A stretch of DNA of 64,000 bases from Roridomyces roridus (GCA_029378245.1 JARKIF010000056.1:186001-250000), one strand, 5' to 3'. Positions 11,703 to 23,066 are shown, numbered from the stretch's first letter. Program-made: numbers and translations. The notes: generated by a model not told the origin, from the letters alone.

Positions 11703-12019
11703 TCATGAAAGAACAACTCGCGAAGACGGATCACGCACCAACGTGAATACAAGCCCCATCTTACTCTCCACAGCTCGTAACCGCGTCTGGAGCGCGATAT
11801 CCGGCTGTTCGGTGAGGTTGCGCGTCTTTTGCTTCAGCTGCGCGGGTCCTTAGCTTAGCTGAGCTAAAGAGTGGGTGCCAGACACCGTACCAATTTCAGG
11901 TTCTCAGCGAGTTTAGCGTATTCCCAGAGTACTTCTTTTTCTATGGAGGAGAGGCTGGGATGATTCGCGTAGGGATTCTCGTCGAATATGATGTCGGAGG
12001 GCGGTGGGGGTGAGCTCAT
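11703..12019 (-). CDS. DAD3: DASH/DAM1 complex subunit Dad3
   Basis: Two exons, 11891-12019 and 11703-11837, separated by a 53-nt intron, encode 87 residues, a normal Dad3 length. Exon 1 contains NPYANHPSLSSIEKEV and LWEYAKLAENLK. Exon 2 contains KTRNLTEQPDIALQTRLR and ESKMGLVFTL. Dad3 is a subunit of the fungal DASH ring that couples kinetochores to spindle microtubules. The acceptor gcgcag was chosen because the upstream AG would put a stop in frame. The start is 12 bases from the first possible start of the divergent gene at 12032. Confidence 0.82.
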
Positions 12020-12031
12020 GGTCGTGGTCGC

Positions 12032-13059
12032 ATGGAGAGAGTGTCTTGTAACACGCGTACACAAAGGCTTTCCCGGAACTTTCATGTCTCGACCGTAGAG
12101 CTCCGATATGCTCACAAGCCAATGCTTCGAAGGGCTCAGATCTGGATTCCACGTCGCTCGTATGTGACCATAGGGTCAGTATCCCGTTTTTCTCTTGACT
12201 TTCACTCACTTGGACTTGCAGACCCAAGCCCATAACGCGGCACGTCCTGTCATCCCTCCGCGCGGATGAACTCACATCTTCCGACTTTGTCTGGCTAGCC
12301 GGCCGTCGTACACTACTCGTGTATTTCAGCCACGACCCCTCCGAATTGGCTCTCAGACTTTCCTACGACTCCACCCGAGCAGGCTCCTTCCCAGCCCATG
12401 CAGCAGGCTACCTCTACTACCACCCACCACCCCCATATGCGCCTTTAGCCGGCTCCCTCCGCCTCCGTGTAAACTCCAACAACGCAAGGGGCTCCGACCT
12501 CCTCCTCCCCAATGGCGCCCCATGGCAAATCATCCTCCCCCAACTCACAAACAACAAACTCTGCTCTGGGGCCCTCCAAAAACTACTCACCTCAAACCTC
12601 ATCACACCCTCCGTCGTAGGCAGCTGCCGCGCCCTCTTCCACGCCAAATCCATCCGACCCCAAAACCTCCTCTTCCACCTCGGCCAAACATTCCCACTCT
12701 CCATGACCCAGGCGGAACTCAAAATCCGCACCGTAGGACGCGATAGCCTCGGGTTATTCGTCAAACAACGGCTATTCGGCGACCCAGCGCCTCAATACCC
12801 CTACAAAGGCTCCGTCCTGGCACGCTTCGAGCTCTCGGCAGACCAGACACGCGTCTTCATCCGCATCGTCGAGGAAATCGTCCCCGTCAAATGCATCGAG
12901 CCAGGCTACGATGGCCGCGTCGTAATGCCCCGTGCAGGCCAGCTCCTCACGTACAAATACGATGGCGTCGTAAACCCTTGGTCCATCCGGGTCGAGGAAG
13001 ACTCGCACTCGGCCGCAGCCCTTCGGTTGCTCATAGACCAACAGAAGCAGCTCCATTAG
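12032..13059 (+). CDS. Conserved hypothetical, probable mitochondrial protein
   Basis: Exon 1 is 12032-12174 and exon 2 is 12222-13059, with a 47-nt GT..AG intron, giving about 326 residues from the first ATG. The N-terminus is rich in Arg, Ser and hydrophobic residues (RLSRNFHVSTV, then MLRRAQIW), like a mitochondrial presequence. A second in-frame ATG at 12122 would leave a more reasonable gap to DAD3. The body contains LAGRRTLLVYFSHDPSE and ARFELSADQTRVFIRIVEE. The family is not recognised. Codon use is strongly C-rich at third positions, so it is probably a real, expressed gene. Confidence 0.65.
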
Positions 13060-13191
13060 AACGACGCTAATAGGTAACCCGTTATAATACAATTAGCTCG
13101 ACCACACCCCTCTCTACCCTTCGCGGTATATTGTATGTCTGCAAGGCGCAGGAAGGGTGGCGCCCATAAAAAGGAGGACGAGGGACTGCAG

Positions 13192-15200
13192 CTAATAGGC
13201 TGCCCCATAGCCGCCCGCCGCACATCCTCCAGCAGCCGCCGCCGCGCGCATCTCACGAATACCGTCACGGTGAGCTCGGATCGCAAGGACGATAAAGACG
13301 TGCCAGATGGCATGCGAGCCTAACAAAACGTAGTCAGTTAGTGGGCAGAGTAGAATGCAAAGTGACGCACCTGCCCCACACCGATCGGCGACCTTGCTTA
13401 ACCACCCGTCTTTGATCCAGCATTCAGGGATTTGCGTTGCGTATACGCATATGCCGATGACGTAGTAGAGAAGGGACGGGCCTATGGGGGCTGCAAGCAG
13501 TCAGCACAGGGAGGTGAAGAGAAGCAAGCCAAACGCACCGACGAAACTCAGCATAGACCTCCACCCTTGCAAAGCGGCGATCCCCACAAGCGGGGCGAGC
13601 GCAGAGAACGAGATACCGACAAAGAACGAAAGGCGCCAGAGCTAGATAAACTGGTAAGTACTCTTTAAAAACGAATAAAAGCAAAACGCACCCGATTCTC
13701 GACCCTATTAAACCAATCGCAAAACGACAAGATATGCCCGCTGACCCCACACACAAAACACAACAAAAGACACGCAGCGCCGATGGGGTGATATACCGGT
13801 ACACTGAGCGCCTCGTTCAGAGCGTCCGCCACGGTGTCGTAGGTGTCGGTGCAGATGCGGATGAGTGTGGAGAGCAGGGGGAGGAGGTTGAAGGGCGTGT
13901 AAGAGATGTCGTCTACCAAGCTCACGGGAACAGCAGGGGCGAGGGCACCCCCAGGTGCGATGAGGCTAGAGGGGTGAAGGACGGCATGTCCGAGAGGCGT
14001 GGCATCAGCAGCTGCTTCCGCACAGGCGTAGCCGTGGTGCACGACGGTCGCGATGGAAGTTGCAATGAGCCTGGTCTATGTTAGCCAGAGATGTAAAGTG
14101 GATGTAGAAACGCACCATGCAATTCCCACATAATCAATCCGTGCACACGTCTCCATCGCCCTCCGGTGGGCACAACCCGCCATCGTATGCCAGAGAGTAC
14201 TGCTAGCAAGACAGCCGAGAGCAAACAACGTGAAGAGCGACTCGGCGAAATCAGGCGACGTGCTCGTCTTGTCCGCAAACGGCGTGTACCGTGCCGAGTC
14301 CTGTGGGATCCAGGGAAGGGCAGGCCACGCCACACCCGCAAACGCCGCGCCCCAAAGGACGAGGGGGATGAAGTGGGTGTGGATATTGAGCGTTTCGTTG
14401 TGGAGCTCGAATACGGAGCCAGCGATGGCATACCACCGATTGAGAGGTATGAATCGGTAGCCGTGGACGACGTTGGGGTTGTTCTGCCACGCGACGGGGA
14501 GATCGGCGTAGGAGATGAGGCGAGAGCCGTCCTCTGAGAGAGCGAGGGCACGGGCAATGGCGGCCGCTTCTTCTTCTTCCTCTTGTGGAGAGGGATTTGC
14601 GGCGGCCGCAGGAGAGGGAAGATGTAGATCCGGGAGGGATAGCTCGGCGAGGAAGGATTCCACGTCGGCCAGGAATGATTCTAGACGCGGGGGACGACGG
14701 CCAAAGTCAAAGTCAAAGTCGAACGAAGGACTAAAGTCAAAGGAGCGTTTGGAGAAACAAAAGTCTCGGGACGCGAGGTGGGCGTGCAAGTTGCTGAGCC
14801 GCGCCGAAAGGGTAGGGATGTAGGATAGTGGGCTGGAAAAGTCGAAATCTGCAGTCCAACGCTGGACGAGGGACTTGAGGTCCAGGTCGGGCAGCTGGAT
14901 ATCTGGGAGGTGGGACCGCACATCGGCACGGATCGACTGCAGCATGTCCAACGCCGCTTCCGTCCACTCTGCCGACTCGAAGAGTGACAGCCTACGCTCG
15001 AGGTCCGAGAGGTAGGTCAGCACCAAGAACCGTAGCGAAGCGAGCGCTTGTGCGGGCGACGCAGGGGAGAGCTCGAGGTCGAGAGCCTCGAGGGAGACGG
15101 GCAGCGGGCGGCAGGGCGGCAGACGAGCTGGAACCATCCGGGTGGCACTGGGAGGAGCAGACATTCTGCGGCGACGCATGCCAGGGCGAGCGAGGTCCAT
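13192..15200 (-). CDS. PAQR-family (adiponectin receptor/Izh-like) membrane protein
   Basis: Five exons (14116-15200, 13692-14070, 13539-13641, 13371-13490, 13192-13319) join in frame. The long hydrophilic N-terminus is followed by NNPNVVHGYRFIPLNRWY, then LHNETLNIHTHFIP, the PAQR signature around the first membrane helix. The Ser and His of STLWHTMAGC follow, then DYVGIAWLIATSIATVVHHG and finally GSHAIWHVFIVLAI, the conserved His-rich last helix. These are the predicted metal-binding His positions of PAQR hydrolase/receptors (zinc and lipid homeostasis, like yeast Izh proteins). It is the intact parent of fragments at 7612-7926, about 30425-30515 and 36393-36655. Confidence 0.88.
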
Positions 15201-15789
15201 GGTGGTAGAAAGGAACGCTTGGAGCTACTCCATATGATTTTGTCTCGGCCAAGCTTGGATCAGTGGCAGTGGTCGTACGGCCACAACTGTACTCCTATGG
15301 ACAAATGCATGGAATGTTCCTCGCAATCTACCTGCATGTAATTCTACTCTACCTGGGGAGTGTACAGCGCATCCGACATGTGCAAGGACCGTGTCTGATG
15401 CTGTCAGTTGAGTGAATCGGTTCCTGGCCTGACTACCGAGCGGGTAACAATGCAAGCGAAAAGGCGAAAAGAGGCGAAAAGGATGTAGATGTCCCCTCGG
15501 GAAGCAATACCCGCCAACGGATGAGGATGAAACACCAGGTTGAATACACGTGTGCAATAATAATGAATATACCCTCATCGAAGAAGCAACGGTGTTTTGA
15601 GTCGGTGGTGTCAATTTTAATCTGAACTTGGGGATCCGAGCAGTCATTCTCAGTCGTTCTTGCAGTTCTCCGCGTCAGCAGCCATGCAGTAGCTCTGTCT
15701 CGCATCACCGTTCAGCGCTCAGCAGCGACAAAATATGAGTCGGTGAGAAAATCAGGTCGAGTCGCACGTTGGTGGCCAAGAGGTCATTT
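15201..15789. other. Intergenic, no gene seen
   Basis: This is the upstream region of the PAQR gene. The minus-strand open frames at 15225-15647 and 15433-15708 overlap each other, lack family motifs and have no plausible splice partners. Confidence 0.5.
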
Positions 15790-16790
15790 ACTTACCGGGG
15801 ATATTTGGTTCGATTGACTCCTTGAACTTTGAAGAGAGTCTCGATGAAGAAGCAGACCAAGTCGGTTCAACGCTATCGCAACGAGCGCAATCCCGAAGAG
15901 ATGTCGTCCAGAGAACTCGGAAAATACCTGCGCTGGCAGTTGGCTGGCAGGCTGATGGCAGACTGATAAATCAATGGCGAGGCTAGCGCTCCTGGACGAT
16001 TGAATTGCGCGCAGACGTAACACTCCAGGCTGGTGGGATTGTCGAGCATGACGGTAAAAGACAAGAGTGGGCGGATCAAGCTTCGGGTATCACTCGGGTC
16101 GACCGCCATCATCAGTGGCGAACGCTGCAGAGAAGGGCGAATACACGAAAGAGCACTCGGCAGTTTAAAGATTGGCACAAAGTAACCAATTGCAAATTCC
16201 TGGACCGTATTCATACGAAGGAAAAGTCTGTTCTTCATCCAAGTGATCCGAGCCTGCCAGCCCTCCTGGTACACGGCCGCAGCTATTGGAAGGCGGCCTT
16301 TGAGACGAGGGAGGGGTGGAAGGAGGGGCACACCGATGGAGATGGCTAGAATTCGGAGTGTCGTCGAGGCGCCGTAGCGCGAGATTAAATGAGGCATGGT
16401 GAGGGGACCAGAAGACTGCGCTGTGAGAAATTGGGATGAATTACCAGGCAAGAAGTATACCAGCGAACTGAATCCCTTCGCAATTCCACGGCGTTGCGAC
16501 GAACCACTCGGACATTTGAAACGCAACTGGAGAATAGGTGAAAGAGATTTACACCCTCCGATGTCGGATGGCATAAAATACGCGACAAGCTCGTCGACAT
16601 ATCAGTGACTGCAAGCGCAAGTAAGTGTAGTAAGCGACCTTAGTGGCATAGCTCGCGACAAAGAGAATAGCGCAGCAGAGGGCCGCTCCAACCACATGGA
16701 TTTCCGACGATACTGGGGATATAGCAGAGTATCAAACCAACGTTCACACGGTTCACTCATGGAGGAATGCTGTCGCGCACCAGTGGCCAT
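15790..16790 (-). pseudogene. Decayed MFS monocarboxylate-type transporter copy
   Basis: Minus-strand segments match the intact carrier at 19906-21758 in the same order. LYPQYRRKSMW corresponds to RYPQHRRKSMW, HLISRYGASTTLRILAIS to RLISHYGTSLTLRIWSIS, and WMKNRLFLRMNTVQEFAIGY to WMKNRLFLLFLAANTIQGFA. Frames shift repeatedly, the first helices are missing and the C-terminal half is eroded. It is not expected to make a transporter. Confidence 0.72.
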
Positions 16791-16900
16791 AGGCCCACAA
16801 GAACTCTTGATTCCATCGAATCCGGGGAATGACTCGACCGAGAGAAAGTATTAATTTTTCTTGATGTTCCACCAGCGGCCGGTGAAAGGAAGACCCGCCT

Positions 16901-17330
16901 TTAGCTCCGAGTCCAAGTTTGAGTAAAAATGAACTCCGCAGTAAGTACGCTCGAAATTAAAGGAATCCGCAGACTACCGCCAATGGAGTAGGCGGCGTTG
17001 TATGGGCTCCGCCAGATAGGATTGCTACATTCATAAGCGTACACCGTTCGGTAGACCTTGGTTTTCATGAATGGGATCGCGCCAGCGGCCATCATGCACT
17101 GGACAAACTAGGGCGAGGTTTGCATATGCGATGACGCTTGGGTCAAAACACTAACGCAGTGTCTTGAGCCGGGTTGTTCATACAAGACGTGAACTCGATC
17201 GTAGTTTCGTATCCTCTGCCCTCAGAAAGCGTTGAGCTCGAACAGATATTGATCCTGACACAACGCTCAAGCCTTCGGGAGGAGGGGCGACACGGGTTCA
17301 CACACCTTGACCCTGATAGGCACGCCATAA
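16901..17330 (-). pseudogene. Amidase-signature gene remnant
   Basis: The minus strand reads GYETTIEFTSCMNNPAQDT, an intron, then QCMMAAGAIPFMKTKVYRTV and ECSNPIWRSPYNAAYS, aligned with the amidase at 46187-47530. After NAAYS the copy jumps to GGSLRIP. About 25 residues carrying the GGSSGGE catalytic-serine loop have been deleted. A fatty-acid-amide-hydrolase-like role is therefore lost. Confidence 0.75.
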
Positions 17331-17394
17331 AGGTCCTATGTACTAAATATTAAACGGGCCAGTAAAGTAAATCCGCCGCCGGTATATACGATCC

Positions 17395-18487
17395 CTAGTG
17401 ACCCGACTTGGGTTCCGACTTGGGTTCCTTGAGGTGAATCTTCCAGAGTAGGGCCTCGGCCGTCGTCCGAGGAAGCCACTTGAGCCATCCCCAAATTCGG
17501 GTGAACCCCCCCAGAGTAATGTATTTAGGGGGACTTGTCGAGGAGACTTTGCTCACAACGGTCTTGGCAAAGGAGTCCGTGTCCATGACTCCGAATTCCT
17601 CCGACTGACTCTGGAACCTGTGTGCACAATTGAGAATATTGACCGGAGTGTAACTGAAGGGCATACAAGATGAATCTGATCTGTTTCTCCAATGCCTTGA
17701 ACAATGAGTCGTCGGGAAGGGTGTAGTGGGAATTCTACAACTTAGGTTCAAATATCCAGCACAACACTCATGAATGGCACTTACTGCACAAATATTACTC
17801 TTGATGGAACCCGGTGAGACCAAGACAACTTTTACGTTGATATGGGTGCATTCCATGCGTAGAGTTTCGGTGTACGAGTGCAAGGCAGCTTTACTTGCAT
17901 TGTAGAATCCCTGGAAGGGAGTGGCGAGCTCGCCAAGGATGGAACCAATGGCGACAACCGTGCCTTTGCCGCGCTTACCCATCCGGGGGACGATATGCTT
18001 GACGAGACGCACGAAGCCGAAGAAATTGGTCTCCATAACTTTGGCGCCTTCCTCGTACGGCGTATCCAGCAGAGTGCCTAGGAATGAGATGATACGAAGG
18101 GGACATTTTTTTCGATCTGGACTCACCAACATGGGAGAACCCTGCGTTGGAGATTAAAATATCGATGCCCTCCGTTTCACCATAAACCTGCTCGACTGCT
18201 GCTGCTACCGACTCCTGGCTCGTCACATCCAAAACGAGCTTCCGCACATTGGGATGGTCGAGGTCGCTGAGGGCCTTAAGTGACCTAGAAGCATTTATGA
18301 GACATATAACCGCCTCCGAAGCACCGAACGAGACCTTGCGGTGGCATAAACTATGTAGCCTTTGTTGAGAAAGCACCGGGCTCTGGAGGAATGCTGAGAC
18401 GGCAGTGAGACTGTTGTAGCTGTGACCTTACAGCGCAGCACCGATACCGCCATTTGAGCACCCAGTGATGAGCACGACATCGGGCAT
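17395..18487 (-). CDS. Short-chain dehydrogenase, AYR1-like
   Basis: Six exons (18432-18487, 18335-18382, 18127-18284, 17785-18077, 17655-17734, 17395-17617) give one continuous protein. The Rossmann motif is TGCSNGGIG, followed by NKGYIVYATARS, LDVTS, DILISNAG and the active-site IGSI...GFYNASKAAL (Ser, Tyr, Lys). The Cys-Ser-Gly-Gly form of the nucleotide loop and SPGSIKSN downstream are typical of yeast Ayr1, an NADPH-dependent 1-acyl-dihydroxyacetone-phosphate reductase of lipid droplets and ER. The C-terminus has a hydrophobic/aromatic patch (WGWLKWLP) suited to membrane attachment. Substrate assignment is by family only. Confidence 0.8.
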
Positions 18488-18992
18488 TTAGGGGGAGGGA
18501 CTCGAAGGAATGGAGGAGAGGCAGGGGCCACACAGGCATATGTAGGGTTGATCGTGGGAACGGCGGTGTCGAGAAGCACACGAACACCGCGCGCCTGAAT
18601 TCAGTCTGAATCACAATACCGCTCCGAATTGAGTGCACCCACTGTCTTGCGGCCAATGCGCTCTCCGCGTTGGGGCGCCCCGGGCGGCGTTATGATACGC
18701 ACGCCGTCGAAGTTTAATTTCAAGGGATATGTGGTTTTGATCGAGATGTCCTGAAAACCACACAAGTGGTAAAAACATCGGCGTGAGCCAATCCCGACTC
18801 CTGGTGACCGGTGGCGCTGAGCGAAGCGGGCGCGGACAACCGAACTTTCAAGGGCAGCAACCGAGGGAGCGGAGTGGCGTTTCCGACTCGGACGTCCGTT
18901 TTGCGAGATCACGGAGGAGAGGAAGCTGAAGAGTCAGTCAGCAATGCACAAAAACGATGGGCCAACCAAACCTGACTCCTCACCTGTTACAC
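18488..18992. other. Intergenic between SDR and PTH1
   Basis: A minus-strand frame at 18601-18912 contains GERIGRKTVGALNSE and could encode 103 residues, but no family was recognised and no splice partner was found. Treat it as unassigned. Confidence 0.35.
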
Positions 18993-19651
18993 TTACTCCG
19001 TCATCGCCCTCTGCGCAACACCCTCAATTGCATCAAGCACCATATCCACGCACTCCCCGCTCCAATACACCCTCTCCTTCTCAGAGATCTTGCCCATCAC
19101 ATAATCCGCCAAGTCCATAGACGGATGCCGGGCCACCCCGACCCGTAAGCGGTGAAACCCCTGTGATCCCAAAGCCCGGATCACGTTCTTGAGTTCATTA
19201 TGACCATTCGCACTCCCGCCGAGTCGGTACTTCAGCTTGCACGGGTCGTGTTCCGTCGAATCGGAGATGACTATGAACATGTCGGGCCGTAGACCGCGTT
19301 TGCGGCAGGCGGCAGCGATGGAAGGGCCTGAGACGTTCATGAGCTGCTCTGAAAGTAGCTTTAAGTTGATGTTTTCAATAGCAAGATGTTGAAGAAGAGC
19401 GCACTCGACTTGTACAGCGTCAAAGTAACGGGAGTGCTCCCGATGGTGACTGTCGCTTCACCGGCGAAACCGTCCCGCTCAGAGGACATCTTAATACCTG
19501 TCCGCCACGCCAATTCGTCGATAATCATTTGACCGATGCTGGACCAATTAGAAAATAGTAATAGTGAACGACAGGAGCAGTACCTGTGGCGGGTACCAGG
19601 ATGTGGCAAGTTACCAAGGCCGGCAACGAGAATTTGTGGGATTTGAGACAT
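18993..19651 (-). CDS. PTH1: Peptidyl-tRNA hydrolase (Pth1 type)
   Basis: Three exons, 19584-19651, 19405-19538 and 18993-19348, encode about 185 residues, the usual size of this family. The N-terminus QILVAGLGNLPHPGTRHSIG holds the catalytic His. Then come YKSKQLMNVSGPSIAAA and GGSANGHNELKNVIRALG, ending ADYVMGKIS. The enzyme releases tRNA from peptidyl-tRNAs dropped by ribosomes, in cytosol or mitochondria. The usual Asp loop is altered to VISDSTEHDP, as in some fungal versions. Start chosen at MSQIPQ because it matches family length. An in-frame upstream ATG at 19693 exists. Confidence 0.85.
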
Positions 19652-19905
19652 TTGTGTAGAGGTGAATCGTATAGTGAGTGGAGGCAACAGCATGGTGGAA
19701 GGCCGGTTGGTTTATAAGGAGACGAGAATGATTTAGTCAGCGTGGCTATGCACTATGTTATCGCTGACTCAACGCTGACTCGGTCCTCGCCCGGGTTGAC
19801 TCAGATTCGTTGTTGTTCGAGCTGTGGAGAGAAGAGTCGTTTTTATCCGACAAAAAATAGGTTCATTGACAGAAAGTTTGCTCGAAGTGCGAGTCACTTC
19901 AAAGT

Positions 19906-21758
19906 TCAACCACGCCGACTCCACCCCGTCCTTCGATCCATAGCCCATCCCAAAACAGCGATCCCCGCCGCACCAGCAAAGCAGGTACCCACATATATAA
20001 TCATCTTCTCGAATCGGCCCTCCCCAACCGCGAATCCCGTACTCCTATGCATCCGACCGCTCCCATTTCTAGCAGCAGAGTACAATTTCGCAGAAATCGG
20101 TGCCGAAACGATGTTGTTCCCAATCCCACGCGAGAGGGAGAGGTAGCCGTAGATAGTGGTGGACAAGCCCGGGTCGTCTTCTACAAGACCGTGTGATCAA
20201 GCCAAAAGAGAAAGACTGTTGGCTCACTAGTGAGAGGTCGGATGAATGAAGTCCACAAACTAGTCCACCCACTCGCGCTGCTGCCATAAGCCAAACCAAA
20301 CGCGAGTAGTCTGGGAAGCGAGTGAGAGAAGACACCCCATAGAATGAATGTGATGATGGAGGTTCCGAAGAGACTCGTGAGCGCGAGGATCCAGGGGTTG
20401 AATTTATCTGCTAGATAGCCCATGGAAAGACGACCCACGACGGATGCTCCTGGTAGATAGCTTGTTTTTGAGTCGAATTCAAATTTGACGATCGGAAGAT
20501 CCTCACCGTTCAACAGAGACAGTGTGACAGCCGAGTTGGAGCGACTGACCTGAAGATCGCTGGCAAACGCTGTGTACGAGTGAGAATAAGCACATAGCGC
20601 TGTACAGACGACCTACTAGGCAAATAGACGATTGGCACAAAGTAGGCGAAACCTTGTATCGTGTTTGCTGCGAGGAAGAGCAAGAACAGTCGATTTTTCA
20701 TCCAACTCTGAGAAGTCGAGGTGCCTCGGGGCAGGGGCCCATGTACATGGACGCGACTCGACGGAAGCCGGCCTTTGATAAAGGGGAGAAGCGGCACCAT
20801 GAAGATGGCCGTGGAGATGGACCAGATTCGGAGGGTTAAGGAGGTGCCGTAGTGCGAGATCAAGCGAGGCATGATGAGAGGGAGAAAGAGACCACCAAAG
20901 GAAGTACCTGTTGCGCGGTGAGAAAATTGGAATGCATCTGAGGGATAGACGAACCAGCGAACAGTATCCCATTCGCGAGCCCCCGGCGTGCAACGAACCA
21001 TTCGGACAGGTATGAGAGGCACTGCAAATACACAAGAGCTGCCAGGGCGTTTGAGAACGGACCACAAGCTGAAGGCAAGAAATTACATGCTCCGATCCCA
21101 TAAAATACGCCTTGTAAGACGACTAGCTGTGTAATCTATGAATCTATTAATCAGTGGAATCGCAAGTCAGTAGTGAACAACCTTGGTAGCATAGCTGGCG
21201 CCAATCAGAGTCGCGCAGCAGAGAACCGCTCCAAACCACATCGACTTTCGGCGATGCTGGGGGTAACGGGCAGCGATTGGATTCAAGAACGGCCCTGAAA
21301 AGCTCAACGGACGGCAGAAAGACGCGGAATGAGATTACCAGAGCAATAGATAATCCCAGTCGACAACGTGCCAATGAGGGGAAGCAATGACGTCGCGCCC
21401 TGCTGAGAGCTGAAACGCGGGGCTTGGAGATAGGCTTCACGGACAAACTCAGAAGTCTCGGTAGAAAGTTGAGTCAAGTGCTTACAGTCCAAAAACACCC
21501 CATAGGTGTTCGGGAATCCCCAAACGAAAGCCTCCACGACGAACGCAGCGGCTAACTTGGATAGCGTCAAGCGCGGGTTAATTTGAGTGGTACAAATGGT
21601 CTGCGTACGAAAGACCACGCGCCGGAGCCCTTGTCCGTTGGGGGCAGAGCAGATTCATTCAGGGAAGATGCCTCGGGATTTTCTTCCAGATATAATGTGG
21701 AGGAAGATCCAGGGAGAGGGATACGAGAGGCGAGTTCGACCTCTTCAATTGAGGACAT
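19906..21758 (-). CDS. MFS monocarboxylate-type transporter
   Basis: Many short minus-strand exons join into a 12-helix carrier. Segments in order are SGAWSF/LAAAFVVEAFVWGFP, LLPLIGTLSTGIIYCSG, NPIAARYPQHRRKSMW, LSYLSEWFVARRGLANG, GGLFLPLIMPRLISHYG, WMKNRLFLLFLAANTIQGFA, GRLSMGYLADKFNPW, TTIYGYLSLSRGIG and GRFEKMIIYVGTCFAGAAG. The stop is at 19906 and the start at 21758 (an upstream in-frame ATG at 21791 is possible). The RRGLANG loop and the GRLSMGYLADKF repeat are hallmarks of fungal MCT-like carriers. Substrate unknown. A decayed paralogue lies 4 kb away. A tRNA-like repeat begins about 50 bp upstream of the start. Confidence 0.8.
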
Positions 21759-21810
21759 GGTGGTTCTGAGTTGAAGTCCAAGTCGAGTCACGACGGAGAG
21801 CCGCGCGATA

Positions 21811-23066
21811 CCACGTGATCAGCGCATCAAAGTTAACGTATGACAGGCAACACTGGACAAAACCCCAATGACCACGCATGACCATGCATGACCGCGCGTG
21901 GCCATGCATGGCCATGCATGAAAGTGGATGATCATGCATGTACCATGCATGATTGCCTGTGATCGTGGATTGCTCGCTTGCAGTGACCATGCATGGGGAA
22001 TGATCGATCAACGGCATTCGATTGATGCCATCACCCAGATTGCCAATATTGATCCATATCCTGATCACAGAGTGAATCCAGCCAGTTACCCATGTTTTAA
22101 TTCCCGGAAACTCGCCGGCATGTGAAATGGCTTGCAGGACGCATTGAAAGTTTCCCTCAGAACGTGATCGGTAAGTCGCAGCTATCCCATTAGCATTTCA
22201 TATCTGTTTGAACCGTGACAATGATGTAGCAATCTCCCATGGTAGACTTGGTCTCAGAGTGCCTGAGACTGGTGTCTTGGACACATTAGAAGCTCACCTA
22301 TAGCTTGAATTAGTACCTGAAGCCAGCCACTTGTTGACCGGGCTCATCTTGAGGTGCATCAAAGCGGCCGAGGCAAGGCCGAGTCTCATTTGATAATATT
22401 GATCGGAACTTTTGATTAAATCAGTACCATGCATGGCCATTCGTTCTGGCTCGTAAATACTGAATTTACTAGCACTTGTGGCCATGAATCCCATGCATGC
22501 CCCCATTGATGGCCACGCATGATCACGAATGGCTCACGAATGGCCATGCATGTCACGCGTGGTCACACGTGACCACGCGTGATCACGGGGTTTTGTCCAA
22601 AAACGCCCGTCATATTAACGTTGACGTCGCGTGTCATCCTTCCCCGTCCCACGGACCCACGCTGCCCTGCCTGATCCGACTCCCATGTCCTCGACGTTAA
22701 CGACTCGGACTCTGCTCACCGGTGGTGTACCGCGGGGGTACAGTGCTCTATCTCTGTCATCGTATGAGCCCAACCCTGCTGCGCAGCACACTGCAGCGTA
22801 CGTGCATTCAGTTAGCTCGACATGTTTCCGTGGGCCATGGCTCCTTGGCTGAGTTGTAAGGTCTTATCTTCAACTCAGCCCCTCTCTGCAAGAGGTGATG
22901 GGCTCGAATCCCTAAGGATGCGCGATTCCTCAAGAATGAAGACCTCAAAAATGAAGAATGATGACTTCAAGAAAGAAGAACCGAGAAAAGAAGACCCAAG
23001 AATGAAGACAGAAGACTCAAGATCCAAGAAAAACAAAATAAGTCGTTTCTTTTTGCGACTTTTCAT
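21811..23066 (+). repeat. tRNA-like dispersed repeat, copy A (interrupted)
   Basis: This is one of four related copies (others at 36721, 42248 and 62445 reversed). It starts near ccacgtgatc. It holds a tRNA-like core with box A (ttggctgagttg, 22845-22856) and box B (ggctcgaatcc, about 22901-22911), about 45 nt apart. A tail of degenerate gaagac/tcaaga units follows, and it ends in the hairpin aagtcgtttc...gcgactt (23040-23061). An RNA-polymerase-III-transcribed SINE would show this layout, although the core lies unusually far (about 250 nt after removal of the insert) from the 5' edge. It is split by the element at 21839-22614. Confidence 0.6.
21839..22614. mobile_element. Palindrome-rich non-autonomous DNA element, copy 1
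   Basis: A 776-bp element is bounded by inverted ends tatgacaggc...tggacaaaacccc and ggggttttgtcca...gcccgtcata. It is flanked by the 6-bp direct repeat ttaacg (21833-21838 and 22615-22620). Its first and last 130 bp are packed with catgcatg and acgcgtg palindromes. It has no coding capacity. A nearly identical copy lies at 62597-63382. It is inserted into the 5' part of the tRNA-like repeat. Confidence 0.8.

Noticed and set aside
18601..18912. 103-codon minus-strand frame upstream of the SDR gene
   Set aside because: Contains a plausible conserved-looking stretch, but no family was recognised and no gene model could be built.
21839..22614. CRISPR-like array of short repeats
   Set aside because: The catgcatg/acgcgtg units are unevenly spaced palindromes within a eukaryotic transposable element; there are no unique spacers or cas genes.
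22840..22920. A genuine tRNA gene
   Set aside because: Box A and box B are good, but the cloverleaf pairing is poor, and the same sequence recurs inside four copies of a longer repeat, so it is a tRNA-derived repeat.
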